Positions 8,634-18,283 of a stretch of DNA of 64,000 bases are shown piece by piece (positions within the stretch are counted from its first letter, which is position 1; each line of letters starts with the position of its first letter). The position numbers and the translations under genes are program-made. The DNA is from SZUA-430 sp964547645. GTDB lineage: Bacteria; Pseudomonadota; Alphaproteobacteria; Micropepsales; Micropepsaceae. The notes beneath the pieces are model-generated. The model was not told the origin of the DNA, ran no database searches, and worked only from the letters and a program-made list of their open reading frames with translations. The stretch lies in NCBI GenBank assembly GCA_964547645.1, contig CAZJOM010000005.1, positions 1 through 64,000 of the forward strand, written 5' to 3'.

Positions 8634-10028
8634 ATGAGCGCGCTATGGACGATGAAGAGCGTTGCGGCGGCGACCGGTGGGTCTGCTGCGCGCGACGGCG
8701 AGATCACCGGCGTTTCGATCGATACGCGGACGCTGGAGAAAGGTGATCTGTTCGTGGCGCTGAAAGATGCGCGCGACGGGCATGATTTCGTGGGCGATGC
8801 GCTGACGCGCGGTGCGACGGCGGCGTTGGTGTCGCGCGATGTGGCGGGCGTGGCCGGCGACAAGTTGATCAAGGTTGGCGATGTGCAGGCGGCGCTTGAG
8901 GCGCTGGGCCGGGCGCGCCGCGGTGAGGTGAAAGCGCGCGTGGCGGCGGTAACGGGCAGCGTCGGGAAGACGAGCACGAAGGAGGCACTGCGGCATCTCT
9001 TGAGCTTGCAAGGGCGCACGCACGCGTCGGCCGCGTCCTACAACAATCTTTGGGGTGTGCCGCTGTCGCTCGCGCGCATGCCAAGCGATACGCAGTACGG
9101 CGTGTTCGAGATCGGGATGAACCACGCAAATGAGATCACGCCGCTAACGGCGCAGGTTCGGCCGCATGTGGCGATCGTGACGATGGTGGCGGCAGTGCAT
9201 CTGGAGCACTTCGACTCCATTGCCGGAATTGCCGACGCAAAGGGCGAAATTTTTTCCGGACTCGAACCGAACGGCGTTGCGGTGATCAACGGCGATCTTG
9301 AGTGGACGGAGCGGCTGAAGGGTCATGCGACGAAAGCACGGCCGTCGAAGCTGATCACGTTCGGGCGCGGCGAGATGTGTGATGTGCGGTTGCTCTCGCT
9401 CAAGCTCGACGAGGACGGATCGGAGGCGACGGCCAGCTTGTTTGGCAAGCGCGTCGCCTTTCGGATTGGCGTGCCGGGTGAGCACTGGGCTTTGAACAGC
9501 TTAGGCGTGCTCGCTGTGATTGCGTCGTTGGGGGCGGATGCCGAGCGCGCTGCTGGCGACCTCGCAAGCCTCAGTGCGCTTGCCGGACGTGGGGCGCGGC
9601 AACGAATCGTCACGGCGAACGGGGCGTTTGATCTGGTGGACGAGAGCTACAACGCGAACCCACTGTCGATGGCGGCAGCCATCGCGACGCTGGGCCGCGC
9701 TCAGCCGGGGGCGGGCGGGCGGCGGATCGCGGTTCTGGGTGACATGTTGGAATTGGGGCCGACGGCGGCGGAACTGCATGCGAGCCTGGCGAAACCGCTG
9801 GCCGAAAATCGTATCGACCTCGTCTTTGCGAGCGGTGCGTTCATGAATCATCTTTGGCCGGCGATTGCCCCGCGCCAGCGCGGCGGTTATGCAGGCACGT
9901 CGTCCGACATCGCCAAAGCGGTTGCGGGCGCGGTTCGGGCCGGCGACATCGTCATGATCAAAGGCTCATACGGTTCAAAAATGCGTGTCGTGGTCGAGGC
10001 GCTTCGCGCTCTCTCGACACAGTCATAA
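8634..10028 (+). CDS. murF: UDP-MurNAc-tripeptide D-alanyl-D-alanine ligase MurF
   Basis: A 464-residue Mur ligase that adds D-Ala-D-Ala to complete the UDP-MurNAc pentapeptide. The N-terminal uridine-binding region contains SIDTRTLEKGDLFVAL, the ATP loop is TGSVGKTSTKE, and the central domain has GMNHANEI and VDESYNANPLSM, all MurF hallmarks. It follows murE closely and precedes mraY, in the normal cluster order. Confidence 0.95.
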   Translation: MSALWTMKSVAAATGGSAARDGEITGVSIDTRTLEKGDLFVALKDARDGHDFVGDALTRGATAALVSRDVAGVAGDKLIKVGDVQAALEALGRARRGEVKARVAAVTGSVGKTSTKEALRHLLSLQGRTHASAASYNNLWGVPLSLARMPSDTQYGVFEIGMNHANEITPLTAQVRPHVAIVTMVAAVHLEHFDSIAGIADAKGEIFSGLEPNGVAVINGDLEWTERLKGHATKARPSKLITFGRGEMCDVRLLSLKLDEDGSEATASLFGKRVAFRIGVPGEHWALNSLGVLAVIASLGADAERAAGDLASLSALAGRGARQRIVTANGAFDLVDESYNANPLSMAAAIATLGRAQPGAGGRRIAVLGDMLELGPTAAELHASLAKPLAENRIDLVFASGAFMNHLWPAIAPRQRGGYAGTSSDIAKAVAGAVRAGDIVMIKGSYGSKMRVVVEALRALSTQS

Positions 10029-10041
10029 TAAGCGGGGTCCT

Positions 10042-11154
10042 ATGCTCTACCACTATCTCGTCCCCCTTGCCGACCAGATCCCGGTCTTCAACGTCTTCCG
10101 CTACATCACGTTTCGCACGGGCGGCGCCATGGCGACGGCTCTGATCATTGCGTTTGTGATCGGGCCGCCGTTGATCCGCTGGCTCAAGCTGAAGCAAGGC
10201 AAGGGCGGGCAACCCATCCGCGAGGACGGGCCGCAGCGCCATATCCTTGAAAAGAAGGGTACGCCCACGATGGGCGGGTTCATGATCCTGATTGCACTTA
10301 CGATCTCGACGTTGCTCTGGGCCGATCTTTCGAACCTTTATGTGTGGGCGGTCATGGGGGTCACGCTCGGCTTTGGGATGCTCGGCTTTTGGGATGACTA
10401 TCTAAAGGTGACGAAGCGCTCGTCGGCGGGTGTGTCGGGGCGCTTCAAGCTTCTGGTTCAGGGGCTGATTTCGATCGCCGCGGTGATCTTGATCATGGAA
10501 TTGCATCGCCGGCTTGGCGGCGCGGAAGCGGCAAAACTTTCGGGGACGATCGCGCTGCCGTTCCTGAAGGACCTCGTGATTCCTCTGGGCGCGTTCTTCA
10601 TCATTTTCGGGATCCTCGTGATTGTCGGGGCATCGAATGCGGTGAATCTGACAGATGGGCTCGACGGGCTTGCGATCGTACCGGTGATGATTGCGGCGCT
10701 CAGCTTTGCGATCATCGCTTACATCGTCGGCCGCAGCGACTTTACGACGTACTTGCAGCTGCTTTACGTGCCCGGTACCGGCGAGCTTGCGATTGTGTGC
10801 GGGGCAATGTTGGGGGCGGGGCTTGGCTTCCTATGGTACAACGCGCCGCCGGCGATGGTGTTCATGGGCGACACCGGTTCGCTCGCGCTTGGCGGCATGT
10901 TGGGCACGATTGCTGTCGCGGTGAAGCACGAGATCGTACTCGGTATCATCGGCGGCTTGTTTGTGCTGGAAGCGGTGTCGGTGATCGTGCAGGTCGCTTC
11001 GTTCAAGCTGACCGGCAAACGCGTCTTCAAGATGGCGCCGATCCACCACCATTTCGAACAGCTCGGCTGGCGCGAGCCCACCATCGTCATTCGCTTTTGG
11101 ATCATCGCAGTGGTCTTGGCGCTGATCGGTCTTGCGACGTTGAAGATAAGGTGA
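10042..11154 (+). CDS. mraY: Phospho-MurNAc-pentapeptide translocase MraY
   Basis: A 370-residue polytopic membrane enzyme that transfers phospho-MurNAc-pentapeptide to undecaprenyl phosphate, making lipid I. About ten transmembrane helices are apparent. Catalytic motifs: GFWDDYLK (Asp pair), NLTDGLDGLA and the HHHFE histidine motif near residue 335. The GTPTMGG sequence in the first cytoplasmic loop is also diagnostic. ATG 10042 was chosen since MLYHYLVPLADQIPVFNVFRYITFRTGGA is the typical start; the frame is open upstream into murF. Confidence 0.96.
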   Translation: MLYHYLVPLADQIPVFNVFRYITFRTGGAMATALIIAFVIGPPLIRWLKLKQGKGGQPIREDGPQRHILEKKGTPTMGGFMILIALTISTLLWADLSNLYVWAVMGVTLGFGMLGFWDDYLKVTKRSSAGVSGRFKLLVQGLISIAAVILIMELHRRLGGAEAAKLSGTIALPFLKDLVIPLGAFFIIFGILVIVGASNAVNLTDGLDGLAIVPVMIAALSFAIIAYIVGRSDFTTYLQLLYVPGTGELAIVCGAMLGAGLGFLWYNAPPAMVFMGDTGSLALGGMLGTIAVAVKHEIVLGIIGGLFVLEAVSVIVQVASFKLTGKRVFKMAPIHHHFEQLGWREPTIVIRFWIIAVVLALIGLATLKIR

Positions 11155-11158
11155 TCCC

Positions 11159-12577
11159 GTGATCCCGGTTCACTCCTTCAAAGGCAAAACCGTCGCGGTC
11201 TTCGGGCTCGCGCGCTCCGGTATTTCGGCGGCGCGGTCGTTGATGGCGGGTGGCGCTTCGGTCGTGAGCTGGGACGATAAGCCGGCGGCGCGCGAAGCGG
11301 CGCAGCGCGCCGGCATCGCGGTGCACGATCTGAACGATGTCGATTGGCACGGCATTGCAGCCTTGGTGCTCAGTCCCGGCGTGCCGCTGACGCATCCAAA
11401 GCCGCATCCTTTCGTGCTAAAGGCGCAAAGTGCGCGGACAGAGGTGATCGGCGACGTCGAGTTGTTCTTCCGCGCGGTTCGACCGGAGGGCGATCATGTT
11501 CAGCCGAAGATCGTTTGCATCACCGGCACGAACGGCAAGTCGACGACGACGGCGCTGATCGGACACTTGTTGTCGCGGCTCGGCTTTGACGCGGAGGTCG
11601 GTGGCAATATCGGTACCGCGATCCTCGATCTGGCTCCACCGACGCCGCGACGGGCCTATGTAATCGAGATGAGTTCCTATCAACTCGATTTGACGCCATC
11701 GGTGAAGCCCGACGTTGCGGTGTTGATCAACATCACGCCCGATCATCTGGATCGGCATGGCACGATGGAGAATTACGCGGCGGTCAAGGCCAATATATTC
11801 CGGCATCAGGGGCGCGGCGACCATGCGGTGATCGGCGTTGACGACGCGTTCTCGTCCGAAATTTGCACACGGCTGTCGTCGCGCAGCGGGATTGCGGTGA
11901 CGCCGGTCTCGGTCGGCAAGGTTTTGGGGCGCGGGATTTTCGTGCTCGACGGCAAGCTCTACGACGCGACGGGCGCGACTTCGCGCGAGGTGCGCGATCT
12001 GAAGACGCTGACGCATATGCCCGGCGCACATAATTGGCAGAACGCGGCGATCGCCTATGCGGCGGTGCGGCCGTTGGTGAAGGATCCGAGCGAGATCGCC
12101 GGCGTGATCTCTTCGTTTCCGGGGCTTGAGCACCGCATCGAATTGGTGGGCCAAGTCGGCAACGTGCGCTTTGTCAACGACTCCAAGGCGACGAATGCCG
12201 ATGCGGCGGCGCGTGCGCTCGCGTGCTACGAGGATGGGATCTACTGGATTGCCGGCGGCAAGCCGAAAGAGGGCGGGATCGAAAGCCTTGCGCCGTTCTT
12301 CTCACGAATGAAGCACGCGTATCTGATCGGCGATGCGATGGAAGCGTTTGCGGCAACGTTGAGCGGCAAGGTGCCGGTGACCATGGCTGGGACGCTTGAA
12401 GCTGCTATGCGGGCGGCGGCGAAGGCAGCGGCAGGTGCGTCTGGCGACCCAGTCGTTTTGCTGTCGCCGGCGTGCGCGTCGTTCGATCAATTTCGGGACT
12501 ACGAGCATCGCGGCGATGAGTTCAAACGCGTCTTTGCGTTGATTGCCGATGAGGCCCGGTTGCGGGGGGCGGCCTGA
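11159..12577 (+). CDS. murD: UDP-MurNAc-L-alanine:D-glutamate ligase MurD
   Basis: A 472-residue Mur ligase adding D-glutamate. The N-terminal Rossmann-like domain begins VAVFGLARSGISAARSL, the ATP loop is TGTNGKSTTTAL, NITPDHLDRHGTMENY lies in the central domain, and NDSKATNADAAARAL in the C-terminal region. The start is GTG 11159, four bases after mraY. Its stop overlaps the ftsW start (TGATG). Confidence 0.95.
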   Translation: MIPVHSFKGKTVAVFGLARSGISAARSLMAGGASVVSWDDKPAAREAAQRAGIAVHDLNDVDWHGIAALVLSPGVPLTHPKPHPFVLKAQSARTEVIGDVELFFRAVRPEGDHVQPKIVCITGTNGKSTTTALIGHLLSRLGFDAEVGGNIGTAILDLAPPTPRRAYVIEMSSYQLDLTPSVKPDVAVLINITPDHLDRHGTMENYAAVKANIFRHQGRGDHAVIGVDDAFSSEICTRLSSRSGIAVTPVSVGKVLGRGIFVLDGKLYDATGATSREVRDLKTLTHMPGAHNWQNAAIAYAAVRPLVKDPSEIAGVISSFPGLEHRIELVGQVGNVRFVNDSKATNADAAARALACYEDGIYWIAGGKPKEGGIESLAPFFSRMKHAYLIGDAMEAFAATLSGKVPVTMAGTLEAAMRAAAKAAAGASGDPVVLLSPACASFDQFRDYEHRGDEFKRVFALIADEARLRGAA

Positions 12578-13698
12578 TGGCGCTGCTTTCGCGTACGGAC
12601 CGGAGCTTGATCGCCAACTGGTGGTGGACGGTCGATCGGTGGTCGCTGGCAGCGATCATGTCGTTGATCCTCTCCGGCGTGCTGTTGACGCTGGCGGCGA
12701 GCCCGGCGGTCGCGGGGCGGATCGGGCTTGAGCCGTTTTACTTTGTCTATCGGCAGCTGAGTTTCGTCGCGCCGGCGCTGATTACGATCGTCGTTGTGTC
12801 GCTGGCCACGCCGCGCGATGTGCGGCGGCTGGCGCTGGCGACGTTTGTCGTCTCGTCGCTGCTGATGGTGGCGGCTTTGTTTATCGGGCCGGAGATCAAA
12901 GGCGCACACCGCTGGCTGACGTTTGGGCCGTTCTCACTGCAGCCGTCGGAGTTCGTGAAGCCGGCGTTCGTTGTGCTGGCGGCGGCGGCGCTGGCGGAGA
13001 GCAATCGCACGCCGGGGTTTCCAGGTATGCTTATCGCGGCGGGGCTCTATTGCTTGGTGGTTGCACTGTTGGTGCTGCAGCCGGACTTTGGGCAGACGAT
13101 GCTGCTGACGTTGGTGTGCGCGGGGTTGTTCTTCCTGGGGGGTATGCCGTGGCAGTGGTTGGCCGGGTTTGGCGGGCTCGCGGTCGTGGGGGGTGTGAGC
13201 GCCTACTCGTTCGTGCCGCATGTGGCGAGCCGCATCGACCGGTTCTGGAGCGATCAAGGCGACACCTATCAAGTGAACACGGCGCTCAGTGCGTTCGTGC
13301 AGGGCGGGTTCAGCGGCGTTGGGCCGGGCGAGGGTTCGGTGAAGTTCGTGCTGCCGGACGCGCATACCGACTTCATTTTTGCCGTTGCCGGTGAAGAGTT
13401 TGGGCTTGCGGCATGTACCGTGCTGCTCGTGCTGTTCGGTGTGATCATCGCGCGGACGCTGCGGAACGCGCTCGACGAGCGCGACCATTTCGTGCAGTTG
13501 GCGTCGTCGGGGCTGGCGGTGACATTTGGGCTGCAGGCCGTGATCAATATTGCGGTCAGTTTGAATTTGCTGCCGGCGAAGGGGATGACGTTGCCATTCG
13601 TGTCGTACGGCGGTTCTTCAATGCTGGCTTTAGCGTTGACGATCGGGATGCTGCTCGCGCTGACGCGGCGGCGCACGGCGTCGCAGCGAGGTTGGTGA
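12577..13698 (+). CDS. ftsW: Septal peptidoglycan glycosyltransferase FtsW
   Basis: A 373-residue SEDS-family membrane protein, the lipid II polymerase that works with FtsI at the septum. About ten transmembrane helices are visible. Conserved SEDS segments are GAHRWLTFGPFSLQPSEFVKPAF, the large loop ending near VLPDAHTDFIFAVAGEEFG and the C-terminal LPFVSYGGSSM. It is coupled by overlap to murD before it and murG after it. Confidence 0.95.
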   Translation: MALLSRTDRSLIANWWWTVDRWSLAAIMSLILSGVLLTLAASPAVAGRIGLEPFYFVYRQLSFVAPALITIVVVSLATPRDVRRLALATFVVSSLLMVAALFIGPEIKGAHRWLTFGPFSLQPSEFVKPAFVVLAAAALAESNRTPGFPGMLIAAGLYCLVVALLVLQPDFGQTMLLTLVCAGLFFLGGMPWQWLAGFGGLAVVGGVSAYSFVPHVASRIDRFWSDQGDTYQVNTALSAFVQGGFSGVGPGEGSVKFVLPDAHTDFIFAVAGEEFGLAACTVLLVLFGVIIARTLRNALDERDHFVQLASSGLAVTFGLQAVINIAVSLNLLPAKGMTLPFVSYGGSSMLALALTIGMLLALTRRRTASQRGW

Positions 13699-14801
13699 TG
13701 GCCGGACCCGTTGTCATCGCAGCTGGCGGAACCGGCGGGCACATCTTCCCGGCGCAGTCGCTGGCGCAGGAGCTGGCGAAACGCGGGGTCGCCGTCGTGC
13801 TGATGACGGACGATCGCGGGCAGAACTACGCGCAGACGTTTCCGCAAGCGCAGATCGTCACCGTGCCCTCGGCGACGTTTGCGGGGCGCGGCGCTGTCGG
13901 CAAGGCGTTCGCGGTGGCGCGGCTTGCGCGCGGGGCGATGTCCGCTTTCTTCAAACTCGGGCGAGTGAAACCCAGCGTCGTTGTCGGCTTCGGCGGCTAT
14001 CCGGCGTTGCCGACGATGTTTGCAGCGGCGCGGCGCGGGTTGCCTTGCGTCATTCATGAACAGAACGCTGTGTTGGGCCGGGTCAATCGGTGGCTCTCGC
14101 CGTCGGTGACGAAGATCGCTGCGGCGTTCGAGAAGCTCACGCATCTCGAGCCGGTGCTGCAGCCGTTGGTGACGGTGACGGGCAATCCGGTGCGGCCGGC
14201 GGTGATCGCGGCGGCGCGGCCGTTCGCGAAGCCGGCGACGGATGGCCGTTTCAACCTGCTGGTCTTCGGTGGCAGCCAAGGGGCGCGTGTGTTCGCGACG
14301 CTGGTGCCGGAAGCAATTGCGAAACTGCCGGAGGCGCTGCGCAAGCGGCTCGATCTGACGCAGCAGTGCCGGCCGGAGGATTTGGAGGCGGCGAAGGCGC
14401 GCTATGCAGCTTTGGGTTTGAACCCGACGCTGGCTTCGTTCTTTACCGACATGGGGGAGCGGCTGGCCTCGGCCCACCTTGTAATCAGCCGGGCCGGTGC
14501 CTCGACCGTGACGGAGCTTTGCGCCGTTGGTCGGCCGTCCATTCTGATCCCGTATCCCTTCGCCATGGACGATCACCAGACGGTCAATGCCGGGCAGCTG
14601 GCGGATGCCGGGGCGGCGTGGACGTTCAAAGAGGCTGGACTTTCGGCGGATATGCTTGCGGCAAAGGTCACAGAATTGGCGGAATACCCGGTTCTGCTTG
14701 AGGCCGCGGCGGCGAAAGCGCTAAGCCTAGGGCGAAGAGACGCCGCTTCGCGGCTTGCCGACCTCGTGGAAGAGGTCGGCGGGTTCAAAGCGCGCTCGTA
14801 A
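13698..14801 (+). CDS. murG: UDP-GlcNAc:undecaprenyl-PP-MurNAc-pentapeptide GlcNAc transferase MurG
   Basis: A 367-residue GT28 glycosyltransferase that makes lipid II on the inner face of the membrane. The N-terminal Gly-rich loop AGGTGGHIFPA, HEQNAVLGRVNRWL, the second Gly loop FGGSQGARVF, and the donor site SRAGASTVTELCAVGRPSILIPYP are visible. ATG 13698 overlaps the ftsW stop and begins MAGPVVIAAGG; the reading frame is open for 95 codons upstream within ftsW but that part is a shadow. Confidence 0.95.
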   Translation: MAGPVVIAAGGTGGHIFPAQSLAQELAKRGVAVVLMTDDRGQNYAQTFPQAQIVTVPSATFAGRGAVGKAFAVARLARGAMSAFFKLGRVKPSVVVGFGGYPALPTMFAAARRGLPCVIHEQNAVLGRVNRWLSPSVTKIAAAFEKLTHLEPVLQPLVTVTGNPVRPAVIAAARPFAKPATDGRFNLLVFGGSQGARVFATLVPEAIAKLPEALRKRLDLTQQCRPEDLEAAKARYAALGLNPTLASFFTDMGERLASAHLVISRAGASTVTELCAVGRPSILIPYPFAMDDHQTVNAGQLADAGAAWTFKEAGLSADMLAAKVTELAEYPVLLEAAAAKALSLGRRDAASRLADLVEEVGGFKARS

Positions 14802-14831
14802 CGTTCTTTCTCCGGGAGTTCACGGCCCCTC

Positions 14832-16250
14832 ATGAGCCGTCTTTCTTTGCAAATCGGACCGCTGCACTTCATCGGCATCGGGGGCATCGGGATGAGCGGC
14901 ATCGCGGAAGTGATGCACAATCTCGGTTACAAAATTCAGGGCTCGGACGCGGCGGACAGCGCGAACGTCAAACGGCTTCGCGGCCAAGGGATCGATGTTT
15001 CGATCGGTCATGCGGCGGAGAATCTGGGTAAGGCCGCAGTGGTGGTCTATTCGTCGGCGGTGAAGGCCGACAATCCAGAGTTGTCTGCGGCGCGGGCGCG
15101 GCAGATCCCGACTGTCAAGCGCGCCGAGATGCTGGCCGAACTGATGCGTCTGAAGAGTGCGGTTGCGATCGCAGGCACGCACGGCAAGACGACGACGACC
15201 ACGATGGTTGCGGCGCTGCTCGAAGCGGGCGGGTTCGATCCGACCGTGATCAATGGCGGTATCATCAACAAGTACGGCACGAACGCGCGGCTGGGCCAAG
15301 GCGACTGGATGGTCGTCGAGGCAGACGAGTCCGACGGTACGTTCGTGAAACTGCCGGCGACGATTGCGATCGTGACAAATATCGATCCGGAGCATCTGGA
15401 CCACTACCGCGGCTTTGAAGGCTTGAAGCGGGCGTTCGATACGTTTGTCGAGAACATTCCCTTCTACGGCTTTGCGGTGCTCTGCATCGATCATCCGGAA
15501 GTGCAGTCGATGATCGGGCGTGTGAGCGACCGGCGGTTGATCACGTATGGCTATGGTCCGCAAGCCGACGTGCGCGCGGTGAACGTGCGTTTCGAAGGCG
15601 GGGTTTCACACTACGACGTGTTGCTGTCGGATCGCGTGAAGGGTGGGTCGCGCACCCTCGCAGGGCTGACGTTGCCAATGCCGGGCGAGCATAACGTGCA
15701 GAACTCCCTGTCGGCGATTGCGGTTGCCCGCGAGCTTGGCGTTCCGGATGTCACGGTGCGGGAAGCGCTGGCGCAGTTTGAAGGCGTGAAACGGCGCTTT
15801 ACGAAGACCGGCATTTGGAACGGCGTGACGGTGATCGACGACTACGCGCATCATCCTGTCGAGATTCTCTCGGCGCTAAAGGCGGCGCGGCAGGTGGCGA
15901 GCGGACGCGTGATCGCGGTCGTCCAGCCGCATCGCTATTCGCGGCTCAAGGATTTGTTCAAGGAATTCTCGACCTGCATGCACGGTGCCGACTCGGTCGT
16001 CGTGTCAGATGTCTATCCGGCAGGCGAGCAGCCGATACCGGGCGTGTCGCGCGACTCGCTGGTCGAGAGTATGAGAGCGCACGGGCATCGCAACGTCGTT
16101 GCGCTGCAGTCGCCGGAAGATTTGCCGAGGTTGATCTCCGAGATTGCGCGGCCGGGCGACTATGTCGTTTGCCTCGGCGCGGGCTCGATCACGACCTGGG
16201 CCAATCAACTGCCGGCTCAGCTGCAAGCCTTGAGCGAAAGCAAGCGATAG
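14832..16250 (+). CDS. murC: UDP-MurNAc:L-alanine ligase MurC
   Basis: A 472-residue Mur ligase that adds the first stem residue. HFIGIGGIGMSGIAEV opens the uridine-binding domain, GTHGKTTTTTM is the ATP loop, and DDYAHHPVEILSALKAAR is the C-terminal domain motif. A 30-base gap separates it from murG, and murB begins two bases after its stop. Confidence 0.96.
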   Translation: MSRLSLQIGPLHFIGIGGIGMSGIAEVMHNLGYKIQGSDAADSANVKRLRGQGIDVSIGHAAENLGKAAVVVYSSAVKADNPELSAARARQIPTVKRAEMLAELMRLKSAVAIAGTHGKTTTTTMVAALLEAGGFDPTVINGGIINKYGTNARLGQGDWMVVEADESDGTFVKLPATIAIVTNIDPEHLDHYRGFEGLKRAFDTFVENIPFYGFAVLCIDHPEVQSMIGRVSDRRLITYGYGPQADVRAVNVRFEGGVSHYDVLLSDRVKGGSRTLAGLTLPMPGEHNVQNSLSAIAVARELGVPDVTVREALAQFEGVKRRFTKTGIWNGVTVIDDYAHHPVEILSALKAARQVASGRVIAVVQPHRYSRLKDLFKEFSTCMHGADSVVVSDVYPAGEQPIPGVSRDSLVESMRAHGHRNVVALQSPEDLPRLISEIARPGDYVVCLGAGSITTWANQLPAQLQALSESKR

Positions 16251-16252
16251 AG

Positions 16253-17179
16253 ATGCGGACGGAAGCGGCTTCAGGCGGCGGCCTGATCGCGCGGCTTCCG
16301 CGCGTGAAGGGGCCGTACACGGCGAACGCGGCGATCAAGGATCTCACATGGTTTCGCGCGGGTGGGCCCGCAGAGGTCCTCTACATCCCGCCCGATGCCG
16401 ATGATCTTGCAGCATTTCTCAAGGATGTTCCGGCCGATGTGCCGCTGACGGTGATCGGCGTCGGGTCGAACCTACTCGTGCGCGACGGCGGGGTTGAGGG
16501 TGTCGTCATTCGTCTGGGCCGCGCGTTCATGAATGTCGCCGCCGAAGGAATGCATCGTGTTCGTGCAGGCGCTGCGGCGTTGGATGTCGCGGTGGCAAAA
16601 GCGGCGCTTGAGGCGTCGTTGTCGGGGCTTGAGTTCATGCGCGGGATCCCGGGGACGGTCGGCGGTGGGCTTCGGATGAATGCCGGCGCTTACGGGCGCG
16701 AGTTCAAGGACGCGCTGGTTGAGGCGGTGGCGCTGAACCGCAAGGGTGAGCGCGTGCAACTCTCCAATACGCAGATGGGGTTCGAGTATCGCCGCGCGAA
16801 TGTGCCGGACGATCTGATTTTCATCGAAGCGCTGTTCCAGGCGTCGCCGGGTGAAAAGGCCGCGATTGAAGCGCGCATGAACGAGATCACCGACTCGCGC
16901 GCGGCGACGCAGCCGATCAAGAGCCGAACGGGTGGGTCGACGTTTAAGAATCCGCCGGGCGAGAAGGCTTGGCAGTTGATCGATCGCGCGGGTTGCCGCG
17001 GCTTGCAGCGCGGCGACGCGCAGGTGTCGACGATGCACTGCAATTTCCTGATCAATCATGACCGCGCGTCGGGCGACGAGATCGAGGCGCTGGGCGAAGA
17101 GGTGCGCGCGAAAGTCAAAGCGGCGACCGGGATCGAGTTGCAATGGGAGATCAAGCGGATCGGGAAGAAGAAGCTGTAG
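16253..17179 (+). CDS. murB: UDP-N-acetylenolpyruvoylglucosamine reductase MurB
   Basis: A 308-residue FAD-dependent reductase producing UDP-MurNAc. FAD-binding segments: GVGSNLLVRDGGVEGVVI and GIPGTVGGGLRMNAGAYG. The C-terminal region contains SRTGGSTFKNPPG (with the proton-donating Ser) and the QVSTMHCNFLIN segment typical of the type II form without the Tyr loop. ATG 16253 follows the murC stop; an open frame upstream inside murC is not real. Confidence 0.95.
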   Translation: MRTEAASGGGLIARLPRVKGPYTANAAIKDLTWFRAGGPAEVLYIPPDADDLAAFLKDVPADVPLTVIGVGSNLLVRDGGVEGVVIRLGRAFMNVAAEGMHRVRAGAAALDVAVAKAALEASLSGLEFMRGIPGTVGGGLRMNAGAYGREFKDALVEAVALNRKGERVQLSNTQMGFEYRRANVPDDLIFIEALFQASPGEKAAIEARMNEITDSRAATQPIKSRTGGSTFKNPPGEKAWQLIDRAGCRGLQRGDAQVSTMHCNFLINHDRASGDEIEALGEEVRAKVKAATGIELQWEIKRIGKKKL

Positions 17180-17194
17180 TTGTGGTTGCTTGCG

Positions 17195-17326
17195 CTTCTC
17201 CCGCTCGCGGGAGAAGCTGGCGCGCGCCATCGGCGCGTGACTGATGAGGGGACGGGCGTTTGCGCGGCGTCCCCTCATCCGTCTCGCCGCTCAAGCGGCG
17301 ATCCACCTTCTCCCTGAAGGGAGAAG
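17195..17326. repeat. Intergenic element of four consecutive hairpins
   Basis: The murB-ddl gap holds four perfect hairpins in 132 bases: stems 17195-17203/17208-17216 (CTTCTCCCG), 17243-17254/17268-17279 (GATGAGGGGACG), 17285-17290/17295-17300 (CGCCGC) and 17307-17314/17319-17326 (CTTCTCCC). The first and last share the same CTTCTCCC core. This resembles the REP/BIME-type palindromic elements scattered in alphaproteobacterial intergenic DNA. No T-run follows, so it is not a classical terminator, although it may shape the transcript. Only one copy is in this window. Confidence 0.7.
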
Positions 17327-17356
17327 GGCAACTTGCTAATGGTTGGAGGTTTGAGC

Positions 17357-18283
17357 ATGCCCGAGCAACGGCACGTCGCGGTTTTGATGGGCGGGTGGTC
17401 GGCGGAGCGGCCGGTCAGCCTGGTTACGGGGAAGGGCGTTGCGAAAGCGCTCACCGACGAAGGCTTCAAGGTCACCGAGCTCGATGTCAGACGCGATATT
17501 GCGGATGTGCTGGCAAAGCTGAAGCCCGACGTTTGTTTCAACGCGCTGCATGGGCAGTGGGGCGAGGACGGGTGCGTTCAGGGCCTGCTTGAGATCATGG
17601 GAATTCCCTATACGCATTCCGGTGTTCTGGCGTCGGCTGTTGCGATGCACAAAGAGCGCGCGAAGGCGGTGTTTCGGGGCGCGGGGTTGCCGATCGTCAA
17701 GGACGTCGTCGTTTCGCGGCACGATGTCTCGAAACAAACGGCGATCAAGCCGCCATTCGTGATCAAGCCCGTTAATCAGGGATCAAGTGTCGGGGTCTTT
17801 ATTATCAGACCCGGAGACAATCGTCCGCCGGAAGAGCTGACGAGCTCGCAATGGACGTTGGGTGACGAGGTGATGGTGGAAGAATTCGTACCCGGTCGCG
17901 AGCTCACCGTTGCGGTGATGGACGGCAAGCCGCTTGCCGTAACGGAGATCGTCGCCAAGACGAAGTTCTACGACTTCGAAGCGAAGTATTCCGAAGGCGG
18001 TTCGGAGCATGTCGTTCCGGCGAGGATTCCGCGGAAGGTCTACGACGAGGCGATGGATATCTCCGTTCGCGCGCATGTGGCGCTTGGCTGCCGCGGCGTG
18101 AGCCGGACGGACTTGCGCTACGACGACACGAAGGGTGAGCCAGGGCGGCTGATCATTCTGGAAACGAATACGCAGCCCGGCATGACGCCGACGTCGCTGG
18201 CGCCGGAGCAAGCGGCTTACAAAGGGATTTCCTACGGTGCGCTCTGCCGTTGGATGGTTGAGGATGCCTCATGCGATCGGTAG
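17357..18283 (+). CDS. ddl: D-alanine--D-alanine ligase
   Basis: A 308-residue ATP-grasp enzyme making the D-Ala-D-Ala dipeptide used by MurF. Signatures: HVAVLMGGWSAERPVS at the N-terminus, LHGQWGEDGCVQGLLE, KPVNQGSSVGVF in the ATP-grasp loop, and ETNTQPGMTPTSL at the metal site. ATG 17357 is preceded by GGAGG (17345-17349) at seven-base spacing, which decides against the ATGs slightly upstream. It overlaps the 5' end of ftsQ by 13 bases. Confidence 0.95.
   Translation: MPEQRHVAVLMGGWSAERPVSLVTGKGVAKALTDEGFKVTELDVRRDIADVLAKLKPDVCFNALHGQWGEDGCVQGLLEIMGIPYTHSGVLASAVAMHKERAKAVFRGAGLPIVKDVVVSRHDVSKQTAIKPPFVIKPVNQGSSVGVFIIRPGDNRPPEELTSSQWTLGDEVMVEEFVPGRELTVAVMDGKPLAVTEIVAKTKFYDFEAKYSEGGSEHVVPARIPRKVYDEAMDISVRAHVALGCRGVSRTDLRYDDTKGEPGRLIILETNTQPGMTPTSLAPEQAAYKGISYGALCRWMVEDASCDR

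Noticed and set aside
17180..17356. Possible terminator between murB and ddl
   Set aside because: Hairpins lack T-runs and ddl continues the same cluster, so a palindromic repeat element is the better reading.
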